From positions 37,756,269 through 37,820,268 of the forward strand of contig NC_080075.1 of assembly GCF_949987535.1 (NCBI RefSeq): a DNA stretch of 64,000 bases, read 5' to 3'. Shown here piece by piece: positions 33,505-46,500 of the stretch (the stretch's first letter is position 1; each line of letters begins with the position of its first letter). The notes beneath the pieces are model-generated. The model was not told the origin of the DNA, made no database searches, and saw nothing but the letters and a program-made list of their open reading frames with translations. Both the position numbers and the translations under genes were made by a program. This DNA is from Balaenoptera acutorostrata. Lineage: Eukaryota > Chordata > Mammalia > Artiodactyla > Balaenopteridae.

Positions 33505-33720
33505 CAACAGATAATGCTTTGCATTTGCATCAGACTTTCCTGTTTGATTCAAGACATCTTCACAAACACTCGTCTGGATCCTCATCACAATCCTGTGAGA
33601 CAGATGTGGCAGGTAAATCATTGCCATGCTCAGATGAGGCGGCAGAGGCTGAGAGAAGTTAAATGCCTCACCAAGACACATGGCGGGTTTGATGCCATCT
33701 GAATTAGATGCAAGAATCGG
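33505..33720 (-). mobile_element. MIR SINE
   Basis: 'ctcatcacaatcctgtgagacag', 'gaggctgagagaagttaaatgcctcacc' (in part) and 'ggcgggtttgatgcc' are MIR text in reverse. Confidence 0.7.
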
Positions 33721-33879
33721 TTCAGCCCAGTAGTCTTCTCCATCCTGAGGAAGCTCTCAGGTTAATTAGAGAGTATGCCCTCTGACCAGGAATAAAAATA
33801 GTGGTTTTGAGCACCAACTGAGAAGTCTATAGAATGTGAGGCACACATAAAGTTGACCAATTTTCCAGAATTAAGATAA

Positions 33880-34090
33880 CATCATCTCCTTGCTTACTCC
33901 TCCCCAAGCCATGGCTCTCGCTCTCTCCCATCTGCTTCCCTCCTCCTCTTTCCCCACCTTCCCAAATTCTTCTATGAAGTGTTCCCGGTTACTCTAATCC
34001 AGGCACTTCTTCCTCCTTCAAACTCTTACAGTTTGTACCTCTCCTGGCACTTGTCTCATGTGATTTGGTCACATCTCTCACCTAGCTGTC
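33880..34090 (+). mobile_element. Probable L2 LINE fragment
   Basis: Pyrimidine-rich text with 'tctatgaagtgttcccgg' and 'tacctctcctggcacttgtctc', as in the L2 3' region. Confidence 0.5.
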
Positions 34091-34759
34091 TTGAATTTTC
34101 CTTTACACCTTGAATTGTCGTATCTATAATAGTAGGTATGCCCACAAATAGGCTGCACTTCCTCCAGCACAGGGAGGTCATGGAGTGGACCGCTCTTGTT
34201 TCCAGGACATAACTGATTACTTCTATCCTGACTAGTCCCCAAGCCCCCTTGTCCTGGTAATTGCATTGTTGAGAAACATCCCACTCCACTCTCAGACCCT
34301 GTGGCTTGGGAGTGGCCAAAACCTTTGTCCTGCCCCAGGAATGGATACATGATCCAACCAACCTATAAGGCTCAATTCTGAGATTTGTGATGGCAGTGGA
34401 AAGTAGAAGCTTGATTTCTGCTGAGACTGCCAACAGGGAAAATGACATAAGGCTGGAGGTGCTGGGAGCCCCATGTGGAGCCTGAGTCTGAATCTAGCAT
34501 GGAAAAAGAAGAACCAAGGGATGAGCAATTCCAGGTCCTGATGAGAACATCTGAGTCACTGGATCCAGCTAGACCTAACCCCTGGACTTTTAGGGGTACA
34601 CAAACTATGTGCTTCCTTTGTTTTAAGTCCATTGAAACTGGTTAGGGTCCCCTCATTTCTTTATGGGAGAATCTTTGGAGGGCAATTTGATTAGGAAAGA
34701 GACTGTGGAACTTTCTGGGAACTGAGCATGCATAGCAGTCTTGTTTATTACAGCTCAAT
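34091..34759. other. Non-coding stretch, possibly part of an old LTR or DNA element
   Basis: 34,280-34,680 has repeat-like wording ('ggatccagctagacctaaccc', 'ctttgttttaagtcc') but I cannot assign it to a family. The open frames here are not protein-like. Confidence 0.3.
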
Positions 34760-34777
34760 AAAAATAGGAAGATTTTT

Positions 34778-35122
34778 TTTTAAATTATATGTATGTTTCG
34801 TATGATGTTAACTTTTTTGTTTGTTTTTATTTTATTTTATTTATTGATTGATTGATTTATGGCTGTGTTGGGTCTTCGTTTCTGTGCGAGGGCCTTCTCT
34901 AGTTGTGGCAAGCGGGGGCCACTCTTTATCGCGGTGCGCAGGCCTCCTACCATCGCGGCCCCTCTTGTTGCGGAGCACAGGCTCCAGACGCGCAGGCTCA
35001 GTAATTGTGGCTCACGGGCCTAGCCGCTCCGCGGCATGTGGGATCTTCCCAGACCAGGGCTCGAACCTGCGTCCCCTGCATCGGCAGGCAGATTCTCAAC
35101 CGCTGCGCCACCAGGGAAGCCC
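34778..35122 (-). mobile_element. CHR-type tRNA-derived SINE, with 18-bp target duplication
   Basis: On the minus strand it starts gggcttccctggtggcgcag, with A-box-like (ggcgcagcggttgag) and B-box (ggttcgagccctgg) text of a tRNA-derived promoter. The tail is T-rich on the + strand at 34,825-34,860. It is flanked by aaaaataggaagattttt at 34,760-34,777 and 35,123-35,140. This family is characteristic of cetaceans and relatives. Confidence 0.93.
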
Positions 35123-35140
35123 AAAAATAGGAAGATTTTT

Positions 35141-35850
35141 AAGATGGTTTTAGTCACACTTTACAGAAGATTGAGAAACATTCCACTGTCCACAGCAAAA
35201 GCAAAGACTATTATATAAAAGTATGTTAATATGTTAGTCATGAAAATCATTATGACTTTTCTTCATCAATTCTTAGATTCACATTATTCTCAGTTTGTAA
35301 CATTCCTGAAATCAGAATGTGTCATATAATCAAAGGGATCAACAATCCCTGGGCTTGAATTGAATTCTTCCAAAGAGGACTGGCATTTCTTTCTGCCAAT
35401 CAGAGTTATCTGAGCCTACTGGGAATTAATTTCTCTAAGTATTTGGACCGCACCACCAGTACTGGTAGCTCAGATTCTCAGAGAGATTTGGGTTTTATTC
35501 CCTCTGCAGATGTCCAAAGCTGAGACATGCAGGTTTCCGTGCTGGCCCTTCCAGAGAATTTTCCTTTATCCTTTCACGGAGTGAGTAGCTCTTTGGTATC
35601 CTGCCTTTAGGTAGGAGTCTCCTATTAAACTTCCTATCTTGAATACTTTTTCTTTATGCCAAGTCGTAAATAAAATAATGGTACTCTTTACAATAGATGG
35701 TATCTTGACTTCTGTGAATTATGGTTTTATTATTAAAATTAGACTTGGCTTGGGAAAGCGATGGTGATTACAGAGTCCCTTGAATTACCTCCTAGATGCT
35801 TCCACTGTATGTCTTTCTCTCACTGGAAACCAGAGTCTGGACTAATAGAG
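35141..35850. other. Unique non-coding stretch
   Basis: No gene or clear repeat is seen. Confidence 0.4.
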
Positions 35851-35854
35851 ACCG

Positions 35855-35940
35855 TGTTGTAAACATCTTCCTAAACCTCACTGAGTCTAGAATAAGGCCA
35901 GGAACATAGTAGTTGCTCAATAAATAATCGTTTACTTTCT
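35855..35940 (+). mobile_element. MIR/L2-type 3' fragment
   Basis: 'ggaacatagtagttgctcaataaataatcg' (in part) is a shared MIR/L2 3' ending. Confidence 0.5.
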
Positions 35941-36083
35941 GAATTAGCTACAGTAGTGACTGATTAAAGTTTTATGAACCTAAATGCAACTGAAGAGGCA
36001 GAGGAAAATGCACCAGGCTAGCTCTTGGGCTGAATGCCTTCTAAACCTTAGCTCAAGATGTGGTCCTATTAAAAGGGGCTCTC

Positions 36084-36430
36084 GGGGCTTCCCTGGTGGC
36101 GCAGTGGTTGAGAATCTGCCTGCTAATGCAGGGGACACGGGTTCGAGCCCTGGTCTGGGAAGATCCCACATGCCGCGGAGCGGCTGGGCCCGTGGGCCAC
36201 GGCTGCTGAGCCTGCGCGTCTGGAGCCTGTGCCCCGCAGCGGGAGGGGCTGCGATGGTGAGAGGCCCGCGCACCGCGATGAAGAGTGGTCCCCGCACCAC
36301 GATGCAGAGTGGCCCCCACTTGCCGCAACTGGAGAAAGCCCTCGCACGAACCGAAGACCCAACACAGCCAAAAATAAATAAATAAATAAATAAAGTAGCT
36401 ATAAAAAAAAATTTAAAAAAAAAAAAAAAA
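36084..36430 (+). mobile_element. CHR-type tRNA-derived SINE, with 13-bp target duplication
   Basis: It starts ggggcttccctggtggcgca and carries the B box ggttcgagccctgg. It extends through the longer GC-rich 3' body and ends in (AAAT)n and an A run. It is flanked by aaaaggggctctc at 36,071-36,083 and 36,430-36,442. Confidence 0.95.
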
Positions 36431-36442
36431 AAAGGGGCTCTC

Positions 36443-37440
36443 TCTTCAGAAAAGCCCAATTAAACATCTCTCAATATTATGTCACACTGCTGGGAGCAGG
36501 AGTACCCACATGTCTGGAGGCATTAGATGTTGCAATTAAAGTGGTTTTCTGCCATTTCATTTGAACTTTACTGGATACATAGGTAGTCTTCTAAGTACCT
36601 ACTTTGGTAACACTGGTTTAAGTACCAAATGAGATTTCTTTTCATTCAATTGAGCTTCCAGAAATGCCACAAAATTACTCTCCAGCATTACAGAAAATGA
36701 TTCCTGAGAAGGTTGAACAAGATGTAACCTTTCACCCTCTAACTCTATTACCACTGAGGTGAAACCTTTGTTAAATCCAGATTTATAACCCTTTTCAGTT
36801 CATATTGCCTGGTGAGCCTGCAAGCATGGAGCCTGCATTTGTTGCCAGATAGAAAACATTTGCTTAGTGAATTCTCTTGGTCTTTATCTCCTTTCTCTTG
36901 AGGATTGTTAGAAAATATAGTATTGACTCCCGGTCTCTCTCTTTCCCCTCAAAGCCTCTTGCCGTATAACAAGATTGTTAAAGACAAATTGCTAACCATC
37001 CTTCTTATACACACACCTCATTAAATTGGTTGCACAATTTTCTTTCATTCTTTCTCCAGGGTTGCTAAAGGAATATAGGCATTTATAATAACTGCCACTG
37101 TTGAGTGTAACTGCTGGGTTCAGGTAAGAGTATGTGTACACTCTTTGTTTTGCAAAAGACTTTCTTTCAGGAACAAGTAACTTAGTTCTGTTTCCTTAGA
37201 TGAATGATGGGCATATTAGGAAACCTTAGGTCACCTGGGGTTCAGGTTGGTTTTTAATGAATTCTGTTGAAATTCCAAGCATTCCATGAGAGGCTTCTGA
37301 ATGGGCACATCTTACAGGCGATTTGTCATCATCATCCTCATGTCAGCATTATTGAAAAACTAATGTAAAAGGACATGAGTAGCCTCCCTCACTACCTCAG
37401 CTCACCCAAATGAGAATTCAAAAAGAGCACATATGTTAGG
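36443..37440. other. Unique non-coding stretch
   Basis: No gene or clear repeat is seen. Confidence 0.4.
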
Positions 37441-37444
37441 CAGG

Positions 37445-37640
37445 ACATGTGCCCACAAGTCAGAAGATCTTGACTGTTTTATGGTCTTTGAGCCTCAATT
37501 TCCCCAGGTATGAAATGAAAATAAAAATAGTCTCCAATCTACCTAACAGGGATTCTACAACGATTCCAAATAATAATTGGTGTGGAAGTGCTTTGAAAAG
37601 TATAAAGCAGCAAACACGTGGAAGGTATTATTATCGGCAT
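37445..37640 (+). mobile_element. MIR SINE
   Basis: 'gagcctcaatttccccaggta', 'aacagggattctacaacg' and 'gtggaagtgctttgaaaag' follow MIR order. Confidence 0.7.
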
Positions 37641-38485
37641 ATTAATAGACTCTCACACAATTAAGCAAACAGCATCTTCTATGTGACTTGGGGCTGTCTC
37701 GGGGATCAGATTAAAAAAAGAACAGGAAGGGAAGAAAGCCAGTAGCAAAGCGCTTGCTGGGACTCTTGGAGGCTCCAGAACCCAATTTTGAACATCACAA
37801 CCCATAACAATCAGTGTCCTCTGCAGAGCTCAGGGCCTAGTAAAAATATCAGGTCATCAGCTAAGCCACATGCCAGCATGGTCATGGAAACAAAAACAGT
37901 AACTGCAGTTTATGAGAGGGAATAACCTCAAAACCCAACCATGGTAAATGCAGGGACCCTGACTGATGAACACTGCAGTAAGAAAATAAGGACATTCAGC
38001 CCAGTAACTGGCCTTCCCTGGCCCTGCCCGCTGGCCAGCACTGAAGCCCTTCAGTCACCCTCTCAGCTCTGCCCTGCGCCTGAGCCAGTGTCCCCATGCC
38101 TGACAGCAATTTGGGAGCCCGGCCTGACTAGACAGTGAGGCTGGAGCTAGCCTTGCTGCCCTGGAGTCCCACACAACCACAGACTCACCCAACAGCGGCC
38201 CTCCCCAAATCCTAACACAGTCGTCTTCCGTGTGTTTGTTATTGAAGCCACACCATGGGCCTAACCCAACCAAGGCCACGTTTGCTACATTCTTTGGACA
38301 ATCCTATTAAGGCCAGCCTGGAGCTTGTTCGGCCCCATGGCAGAGCCCACCTTTTCCAGGCCCACTGCGCCTGTCCTCCTCAACTCACCAGTTATATGAC
38401 CTTGGCCCACCACCAGCATGGTCTAGGCTTGGAAGAGCCCACAGCCACTCTTCTCGGACAACGGAATTTTGTAAGCAACTGTATT
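37641..38485. other. Unique non-coding stretch
   Basis: Moderately GC-rich. No gene is recognised. The short open frames on both strands show no family resemblance. Confidence 0.4.
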
Positions 38486-38489
38486 AGTG

Positions 38490-38700
38490 TGGAAAAACCC
38501 TGCTCTTAGAGTCAGAAAGCCCGGTTCAATTCTCAAACCCTACCATTTACAAACTGGTGGAATTCTGGGTGAGTGCCTCTCCAAATTTCATTATCTTCCC
38601 TTGAAAAAGTAGATTAACAGGACCTTTCAGCAGAGTTATCCTCAGGTTGAGTGAAAACACTATGTAAACTATAAGATGCTTTAAAACTTAAGGGTTGTTT
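38490..38700 (+). mobile_element. MIR SINE
   Basis: 'agagtcagaaagcccggttcaattctc' (in part), 'ctccaaatttcattatctt' and 'gtaaactataagatgcttt' follow MIR order. Confidence 0.65.
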
Positions 38701-39490
38701 TTTTCAGTTGTCCAGAAGTAAAAGATGTAGAAATTACATTATTGGAATCTAGGCTCTCATAAAAGATACGTCAAATGATTATGAATGAATAAAACCTATA
38801 TTTCACATTTTTTATATAAAAGCTATAAACTGGGTTAAAATATACAATTAATCTTTAAAGAGATCTCTAGAGCACTAAGACCCTAAAAGTGACTTTTAAA
38901 TTTTTTTTAAGAAAAACCTTCTTACTTACGATGGTAACTATCTCTACCTCTAAAGCCCAATTGTCAACACCTATTGTCGGCCACTGCCACTCTGTGATCT
39001 ACTTTTATGGCAATTACCTCCTAACTGGTCTCCCTGGCTGTGGTTGGGCTGGTGAGGCCCACAGGCAGGGGAGGCTGCCAGGGTTGTGAGTCATAAGTTG
39101 CAATAAACCAGAGTAACAGGTAGGTTGGAGCCAGCCAAAGAAGCGGCCGGAAGAGGAATGCCAATCGTGAGGCTAACATCAGGCTGGGGGAGGGGAAAAC
39201 CAGGAGCACCAGCGCTGAGGGAGCAATCAGAGCAGGACAGGAAGTTGGGCTGCATTTGTTCAACACACAAAACATGGGACTGAGCAGACGTGGGTGGCTG
39301 AGGCAAACATGGAGTACAAGTTTCACAGCCCCTAGTCCCGAGACCATGTCACAGCAGCCTCAGTTAGATGCTTCTGAAGACCTTCACACCACCTTTCCCC
39401 AGGGAAAACTGACTGCCTCTTGCAGTGGGTCAGCAAGCAGCCCTCTGACATCACTCGTTCTCTAATCTACGGCTGTCCTGTGTTCACCTT
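38701..39490. other. Unique non-coding stretch
   Basis: No gene or clear repeat is seen. Confidence 0.4.
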
Positions 39491-39494
39491 ACCC

Positions 39495-40075
39495 ACTCAA
39501 GGTCGGCTTTGCTCACAACCCGCTTTGGCACCAAAGCTTCCAGTGTCTGACTCTGGCCCCTTAGACAAATTCCACTCTCCTGCCCTAGCGCTCAAGGTTT
39601 CCACATCAGGCCCCAAATGACCTACCAGCCTTTTCTCCATCCTCCCACAATCCCATATCTTCTTTTCCAGGCATTTGTTCTCCAAGTCATCTGATTCCTT
39701 CCCATTTCCATGCTTTTCTCACATCATTCCCTGCATCAAGAAAACCATTTCCCTTCTCTCTACCTCTCCAGATTCTAGATTGTTCTTCAAGACCCAATGC
39801 AAAACCCTCCTTCCCCATGACGTATTCCAGGATTGTTGCACCTACAGTTGTTAGCTCTCCTCTGAATTCCTATAGCTCTAGCCCTCTGTTAGCACTTTGG
39901 GATAAAAGTCTCCCGTATGATGACGTTGCACTGTTATCTTTTATCATTACTATTATTAATTTTCCTGTTTACATGTTATTAATGCAAATCTTGTCATTAT
40001 TTTTTGTATTCCTAAGTGCCTAAGAATGATGCTCCCATTATAAGAAGCCCTTAATAAAATATGTATTAATTGCTC
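39495..40075 (+). mobile_element. L2 LINE fragment
   Basis: 'ttcttcaagacccaatgcaaaaccctcctt' (in part), 'gacgtattccaggattg' and the 'cccttaataaaatatg' tail match the L2 3' region. Confidence 0.7.
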
Positions 40076-40146
40076 TATTGAAACTGTTGGCTTTATACTT
40101 TCTCTAAAGGCTTCCTTCTGTGTCCTCAGAAAGCTAATTCTAAGGC

Positions 40147-40163
40147 AAGAAGTCTCATTGTAG
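40147..40163. repeat. Target-site duplication, left copy, of the L1 at 40,164
   Basis: aagaagtctcattgtag, repeated exactly at 48,306-48,322. Confidence 0.93.
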
Positions 40164-42284
40164 GGGAGACCTTCAAGATGGTGGAGGAGTAAGATGTGGA
40201 GATCACCTTCCTCCTCACAAATACATCAGAAATACATCTATATGTGGAACAACTCCTACAGAACACTGGCAGAAGACCTCAGACTTCCCAAAAGGCAAGA
40301 AACTCCCCACGTACCTGGGTAGGGCAAAAAAAAAAGAAAAAAACAGAGACAAAAGAATAGGGATGGGACCTGCACCTCGGGGAGGGAGCTGTGAAGGAGG
40401 AAAAGTGTCCACACACTAGGAAGCCCCTTCACTGGAGAAGACGGGGGTGGCAGGGGGAAGCGGGGGGGAAGCTTTGGAGCCATGGAGGAGAGCGCAGCAA
40501 TAAGGGTGCAGAAGGCAAAGCGGAGAGATTCCTGCACGGAGGATCAGTGCCGAGCAGCACTCACCAGCCCAAGAGGCTTGTCTGCTCACCCACTGGGACG
40601 GGCAGGGGCTGGGAGCTGAGGCTCCGGCTTCAGAGGTCAGATCCCAGGGAGGGGACTGGGGTTGGCTATGTGAACGCAGCCTGAAGGGGGCTAGTGCGTC
40701 ACAACTAGCCGGGAGGAAGTCTGGGAGAAAGTCTGGACCTGCCAGAGAGGCAAGAGACCACTGTTTTGGGGTGCATGAGGAGAGGGGATTCAGGGCATCG
40801 CCTAAGTGAGCTCTAGAGACAGGTGTGAGTAGTGGCTATCAGCACAAACACCAGAGACGGGCATAAGACGCTAAGGCTGCTGCTGCAGCCACCAAGAAGC
40901 CTGTGTGCAGGCACAGGTCACTATCCACACCTCCCCTCCCAGGAGCCTGTGCAGCCTGCCACTGTCAGGGTCCCGTGATCCAGGGACAACTTCCCCGGGA
41001 GAACGCACAGCGCGCCTCAGGCTGGTGCAACGTCACAGTGGCCTCTGCCACCGCAGGCTCACCCCGCATTCCGTGCCCCTCCCTCCCCCCGCCTGAGTGA
41101 GCCAGAGCCCCCGAATCAGCTGCTCCTTTAACCCCGTCCTGTCTGAGCAAAGAACAGACGCCAGAGGGCGACTTCAGAGGCAGGGCCAAATCCAAAGCTG
41201 AACCCCAGGAGCTGTGAGAACAAAGAAGAGAAAGGGAAATTTCTCCCAGCAGCCTCAGGAGCAGCAGATTAAAACTCCACAATCAACTTGATGTACTCTG
41301 CATCTCTGGAATATCTGAATAGACAACAAATCATCCCAAAGTGAGGCGGTGGATTTTGAGAGCAACTGTAGACTTGGGGTTTGCTTTCTGTATCTAATTT
41401 GTTTCTGGTTTTATGTTTATCTCAGTTTAGTATTTAGATTTTATTATCATTGGTAGATTTGTTTATCAATTTGGTTGCTCTTCTGCCTTTTTTTTTTTTA
41501 ATATACATATATATATATTTCTTTCCTTTTTCTCTTTTTGTGAGTGTGTACGTGTATGCTTCTTTGGGTGATATTGTCTGTATAACTTTGCTTTTACAAT
41601 TTGTCCTAGGGTTCTGTCTGTCCGTTTTTTTGTTTTTTACTTTAAAAATTTTTTTTTTCTTAATAATTATTTTTTATTTTTTATTTTAATAACTTTATTT
41701 TCTTTTATTTCACTTTATTTTATTTTATCTTCTTCTTTCTTTCTTTCTTTTTTTCTCCCTTTTATTCTGAGCCGTGTGGAGGACAGGCTCTTGGTGCTCC
41801 AGCCAGGCATCAGGGCTGTGCCACTGAGGTGGGACAGCCAAGTTCAGGACACTGGTCCACAAGAGACCTCCCAGCTCCACGTAATATCAAACGATGAGAG
41901 TCTCCCAGAGATCTCCATCTCAACGCAAAGACCAAGTTCCACTCAACAAGCAGCAAGCTACAGTGCTGGACACCCTATGCCAAACAACTAGCAAGACAGG
42001 AACACAACCCCATCCATTAGCACAGAGGCTGCCTAAAATCATAATAAGGTCACAGACACCCCAAAACACACGACCAGACGTGGACCTGCCCACCAGAAAG
42101 ACAAGATCCAGCCTCATCCACCACAGCACAGGCACTCGCCCTCTCCATCAGGAAGCCTACAAAACCCACTGAAACAACCTTAGCCACTGGGGACAGACAC
42201 CAAAAAAAACGGGAACTACGAACCTGCAGCCTGCAAAAAGGAGACCCCAAACACAGTAAGTTAACCAAAGTAAGAAGCCAGAAA
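40164..42284 (+). promoter_or_regulatory. L1 5' UTR (internal promoter region)
   Basis: GC-rich for its first kilobase, then a T-rich/pyrimidine tract at about 41,480-41,765. Open frames in it are compositional. It differs in length and sequence from the other L1's 5' UTR (22,700-23,591), so two L1 promoter lineages are present. Confidence 0.7.
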
Positions 42285-42623
42285 GGGGTTTCCCTGGTGG
42301 CGCAGTGGTTGAGAGTCTGCCTGCTAATGCAGGAGACACGGGTTCGCGCCCTGGTCTGGGAGGATCCCACCTGCCGCGGAGCAGCTGGGCCCGTGGGCCA
42401 CAACTGCTGAGCCTGCGCGTCTGGAGCCTGTGCTCCGCAACGAGAGGCCACGATGGTGAGAGGCCCGTGCACCACGATGAAGAGTGGCCCCCGCTTGCCG
42501 CAACTACAGGAAGCCCTAGCACAGAAACGAAGACCCAACATAGCAATCAATCAATCAATCAATCAATCAATCTTAAAAAAAAAAGAAAAAAATTAAACTC
42601 TGAACTTTAAAAAAAAAAAAAAA
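42285..42623 (+). mobile_element. CHR-type SINE inserted in the L1 5' UTR
   Basis: ggggtttccctggtggcgca start with tRNA-like head. The tail contains (AATC)7 at about 42,542-42,571 followed by A runs. It is flanked by aagccagaaa (42,275-42,284) and aagccagaga (42,624-42,633, one mismatch). It sits just before ORF1 and is younger than the L1. Confidence 0.92.
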
Positions 42624-42646
42624 AAGCCAGAGAAACACACAGCAGA

Positions 42647-43502
42647 TGAAGGAGCAAGGCAAAAACCCACCAGACCTAACAAATGAAGAGGAAACAGGCA
42701 GTCTACTTGAAAAAGAATTCAGAATAATGATAGTAAACATGATCCAAATCTTGGAAATAGAATGGAGAAAATACAAGAAATCTTTAACAAGGACCTAGAA
42801 GAACTAAAGAGCAAACAAACAGTGATGAACAACACAATACATGACATTTAAAATTGTCTAGAAGGGATCAATAGCAGAATAACTGAGGCAGAAGAATGGA
42901 TAAGTGACCTGGAAGATAAAATAGTGGAAATAACTACCACAGAATAAAGAAAAAAGAATGAAAAGAATTGAGGACAGTCTCAGAGACCTCTGGGACAACA
43001 TTAAACACACCAACATTTGAATTATAGGGGTCACAGAAGAAGAAGAGAAAAAGGGACTGAGAAAATATTTGAAGAGATTATAGTTGAAAACTTCCCTAAT
43101 ATGGTAAAGGAAATAGCCACCCAAGTCCAGGAAGCACAGAGAGTCCCATACAGGATAAATCCAAGGATAAACACACCAAGACACATATTAATCAAACTAT
43201 CAAAAATTAAATACAAAGAACAAATATTAAAACCAGCAAGGGAAACACAACAAATAACACATAAGGGAATCCCCATAAGGTTAACAGCTGATCTTTCAGC
43301 AGAAACTCTGCAAGCCAGAATGGAGTGGCAGGACATATTTAAAGTGATGAAGGAGAAAAATCTACAACCAAGATAACTCTACCCAGCAAGGATCTCATTC
43401 AGATTTGAAAGAGAAATCAAAAGCTTTACAGACAAGCAAAAGCTAAGAGAATTCAGCACCACCAAACCAGCTTTACAACAAATGCTAAAGGAACTTCTCT
43501 AG
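42647..43502 (+). pseudogene. L1 ORF1, disabled
   Basis: It starts ATGAAGGAGCAAGG at 42,643-42,650 and ends in the conserved ...LKELL stop at about 43,502. Stops at 42,850, 42,944 and 43,374 and frame changes break it. The C-terminal domain (EIIVENFPNMVKEIATQVQE, LQARMEWQDIFKVMKEKNLQ) is readable at 43,017-43,376. It is non-functional. Confidence 0.88.
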
Positions 43503-43561
43503 GCAGGAAACACAAGAGAAGGAAAAGACCTACAATAACAAACCCAAAACAATTAAGAAAA

Positions 43562-46500
43562 TGGTAATAGGAACATACATATTGATAATTACCTTAAATG
43601 TAAATGGATTAAATACTCCAACCAAAAGACACAGGCTTGCTGATGGATACAAAAACAAGACCCATATATATGCTGTCTACAAGACACCCACTTCAGACCT
43701 GGGGACACATACAGACTGAAAGTGAGGGGATGGAAAAAGATATTCCATGCAAATGGAAATCCAAAGAAGTCTGGAGTAGCAATTCTCATACCAGACAAAA
43801 TAGAATTTAAAACAAAGACTCTTACAAGAGACAAAGAAGGACACTACATAATGATCAAGGGATCAATCCAAAAAGAAGATACAACAATTGTAAATATGTA
43901 TGCACCCAACATAGGAACACCTCAATACATAAGGCAAATACTAACAGCCATAAAAGGGGAAATTGACAGTAACACAATCATAGAAGGGGACTTTAACACC
44001 CTACTTTCAACAATGGACAGATCATCCAAAATGAAAATAAACAAGGAAACTCAAGCTTTAATTACATTAAACAAGACGGAGTTAATTGATATATATAGGA
44101 CATTCCATTCAAAAACAGCAGACTACACATTCTTCTCAAGTGCTCATGGAACATTCTCCAGGATAGATCATATCTTGGATCACAAATCAAGCCTTGGTAA
44201 ATTTAAGAAAATTGAAATTGTATTAAGTATCTTTTCCAACCACAATGCTATGAGACTACATCTCAATTACAGGAAAAAATCTGTAAGAAATACAAACACA
44301 TGGAGGCTAAACAACACACTATTTAATAACCAAGAGATCACTGAAGAAATCAAAGAGGAAATCAAAAAATACCTAGAAACAAATGACAATGAAAACACGA
44401 TGACCCAAAACCTATGGGATGCAGCAAAAGCAGTTCTAAGAGGGAAGTTTATGGCAATACATTCCTACCTTAAGAAACAAGAAACATCTCAAATAAACAA
44501 CTTAACCTTACACCTAAAGCAATTAGAGAAAGAAAAACAAAAAATCCCCAAAGTTAGCAGAACGAAAGAAATCATAAAGATGAGATCAGAAATAAATGAA
44601 AAAGAAATGAAGGAAACAATAGCAAAGATCAATAAAACTAAAAGCTGGTTCCTTGAGAAGATAAACAAAATTGATAAACGATTCGCCAGACTTACCAAGA
44701 AAAAAAGGGAGAAGACTCAAATCAATAGAATTAGAAATGAAAAAGGAGAAGTAACAACTGACATTGCAGAAATACAAAGGATCATGAGAGATTACTACAG
44801 GCAAATATATGCCAATAAAATGGACAACCTGGAAGAAATGGACAAATTCATAGAAATGCACAACCTTCTGAGACTGAACCAGGAAGAAATAGAAAATATG
44901 AACAGACCAATCACACGTAATGAAATTGAAACTGTGATTAAAACTCTTCCAACAAACAAAAGCCCAGGACCAGATGGCTTCACAGGCAAATTCTATCAAA
45001 CATTTAGAGAAGAGCTAACACCTATCTTTCTCAAACTCTTCCAAAATATAGCAGAGGGAGGAACACTCCCAAACTCATTCTACAAGGCCACCATCACCCT
45101 GATACCAAAACCAGACAAAGATGTCACAAAGAAAGAAAACTACAGGCCAATATCACTGATGAACATAGATGCAAAAATCCTCAACAAAATACTAGCAAAC
45201 AGAATCCAACAGCACATTAAAAGGATCATACACCGTGATCAAGTGGGGTTTATCCCAGGAATGAAAGGATTCTTCAATATATGTAAATCAATCAATGTGA
45301 TACACCATAGTAACAAACTGAAGGAGAAAAACCATATGATCATCTCAATAGATGCAAAAAAAGCTTTTGACAAAACTCAACACCCAATTATGATAAAAAC
45401 CCTCCAGAGAGTAGTCATAGAGGGAACTTACCTCAACATAATAAAGGCCATATATGACAAACCCACAGCCAACATCGTCTTCAATGGTGAAAAACTGAAA
45501 CCATTTTCTCTAAGATTAGGAACAAGACAAGGTTGTCCACTCTCACCACTATTATTCAACATAGTTTTGGAAGTTTTAGCCACAGCAATCAGAGAAGAAA
45601 AGGAAATAAAAGGAATCCAAATCAGAAAAGAAGAAGTAAAGCTGTCACTGTTTGCAGATGACATGATACTATACATAGAAAATCCTGAAGATGCCACCAG
45701 AAAACTACTAGAACTAATCAATGAATTTGGTGAAGTAGCAGGATACAAAATTAATGCACAGAAATCTCTTGCATTCCTATACACTAATGATGAAAAGTTT
45801 GAAATAGAAATCAAGGAAACACTCCCATTTACCACTGCAACAAAAAGAATAAAATACCTAGGAATAAACCTACCTAGGGAGACAAAAGACCTGTAAGCAG
45901 AAAACTATCAGACACTGATGAAAGAAATTTAAAATGATACAAACAAATGGAGAGATATACCATGTTCTTGGATTGGAAGAATCAACACTGTGAAAATGAC
46001 TATACTACCCAAAGCAATCTACAGATTCAATGCAATCCCTATCAAACTACCAATGGCATTTTTCATAGAACTAGGACAAAAAATTTCACAATTTGTATGG
46101 AAACACAAAAGACCCTGAACAGCCAAAGCAATCTTGAGAAAGAAAAACGGAGCTGGAGGAATCAGGCTCCCTGACTTCAGACTATACTACAAAGCTACAG
46201 TAATCACGACAGTATGGTAATGGCACAAAAACCGAAATATAGATCAATGGAACAGGATAGCAAGCCCAGAGATAAACCCACGCACATATGGTCACCTTAT
46301 CATTGATAAAGGAGGCAATAATATACAATGGGGAAAAGACAGCCTCTTCAATAAGTGGTGCTAGGAAAACTGGACAGCTACATATAAAAGAATGAAATTA
46401 GAAAACTCCCTAACACCATACACAAAAATAAACTCAAAATGGATTAAAGACCTAAATTTAAGGCCAGACGCTACAAAACTCTTAGAGGAAAACATAGGCA

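Noticed and set aside
33408..33702. Overlapping open frames of 66-87 codons.
   Set aside because: They fall in a MIR and show no conserved protein pattern.
35980..36459. Open frames of up to 159 codons on both strands (also at 42,050-42,610 and 61,659-62,034).
   Set aside because: They are translations of the GC-rich CHR-type SINEs.
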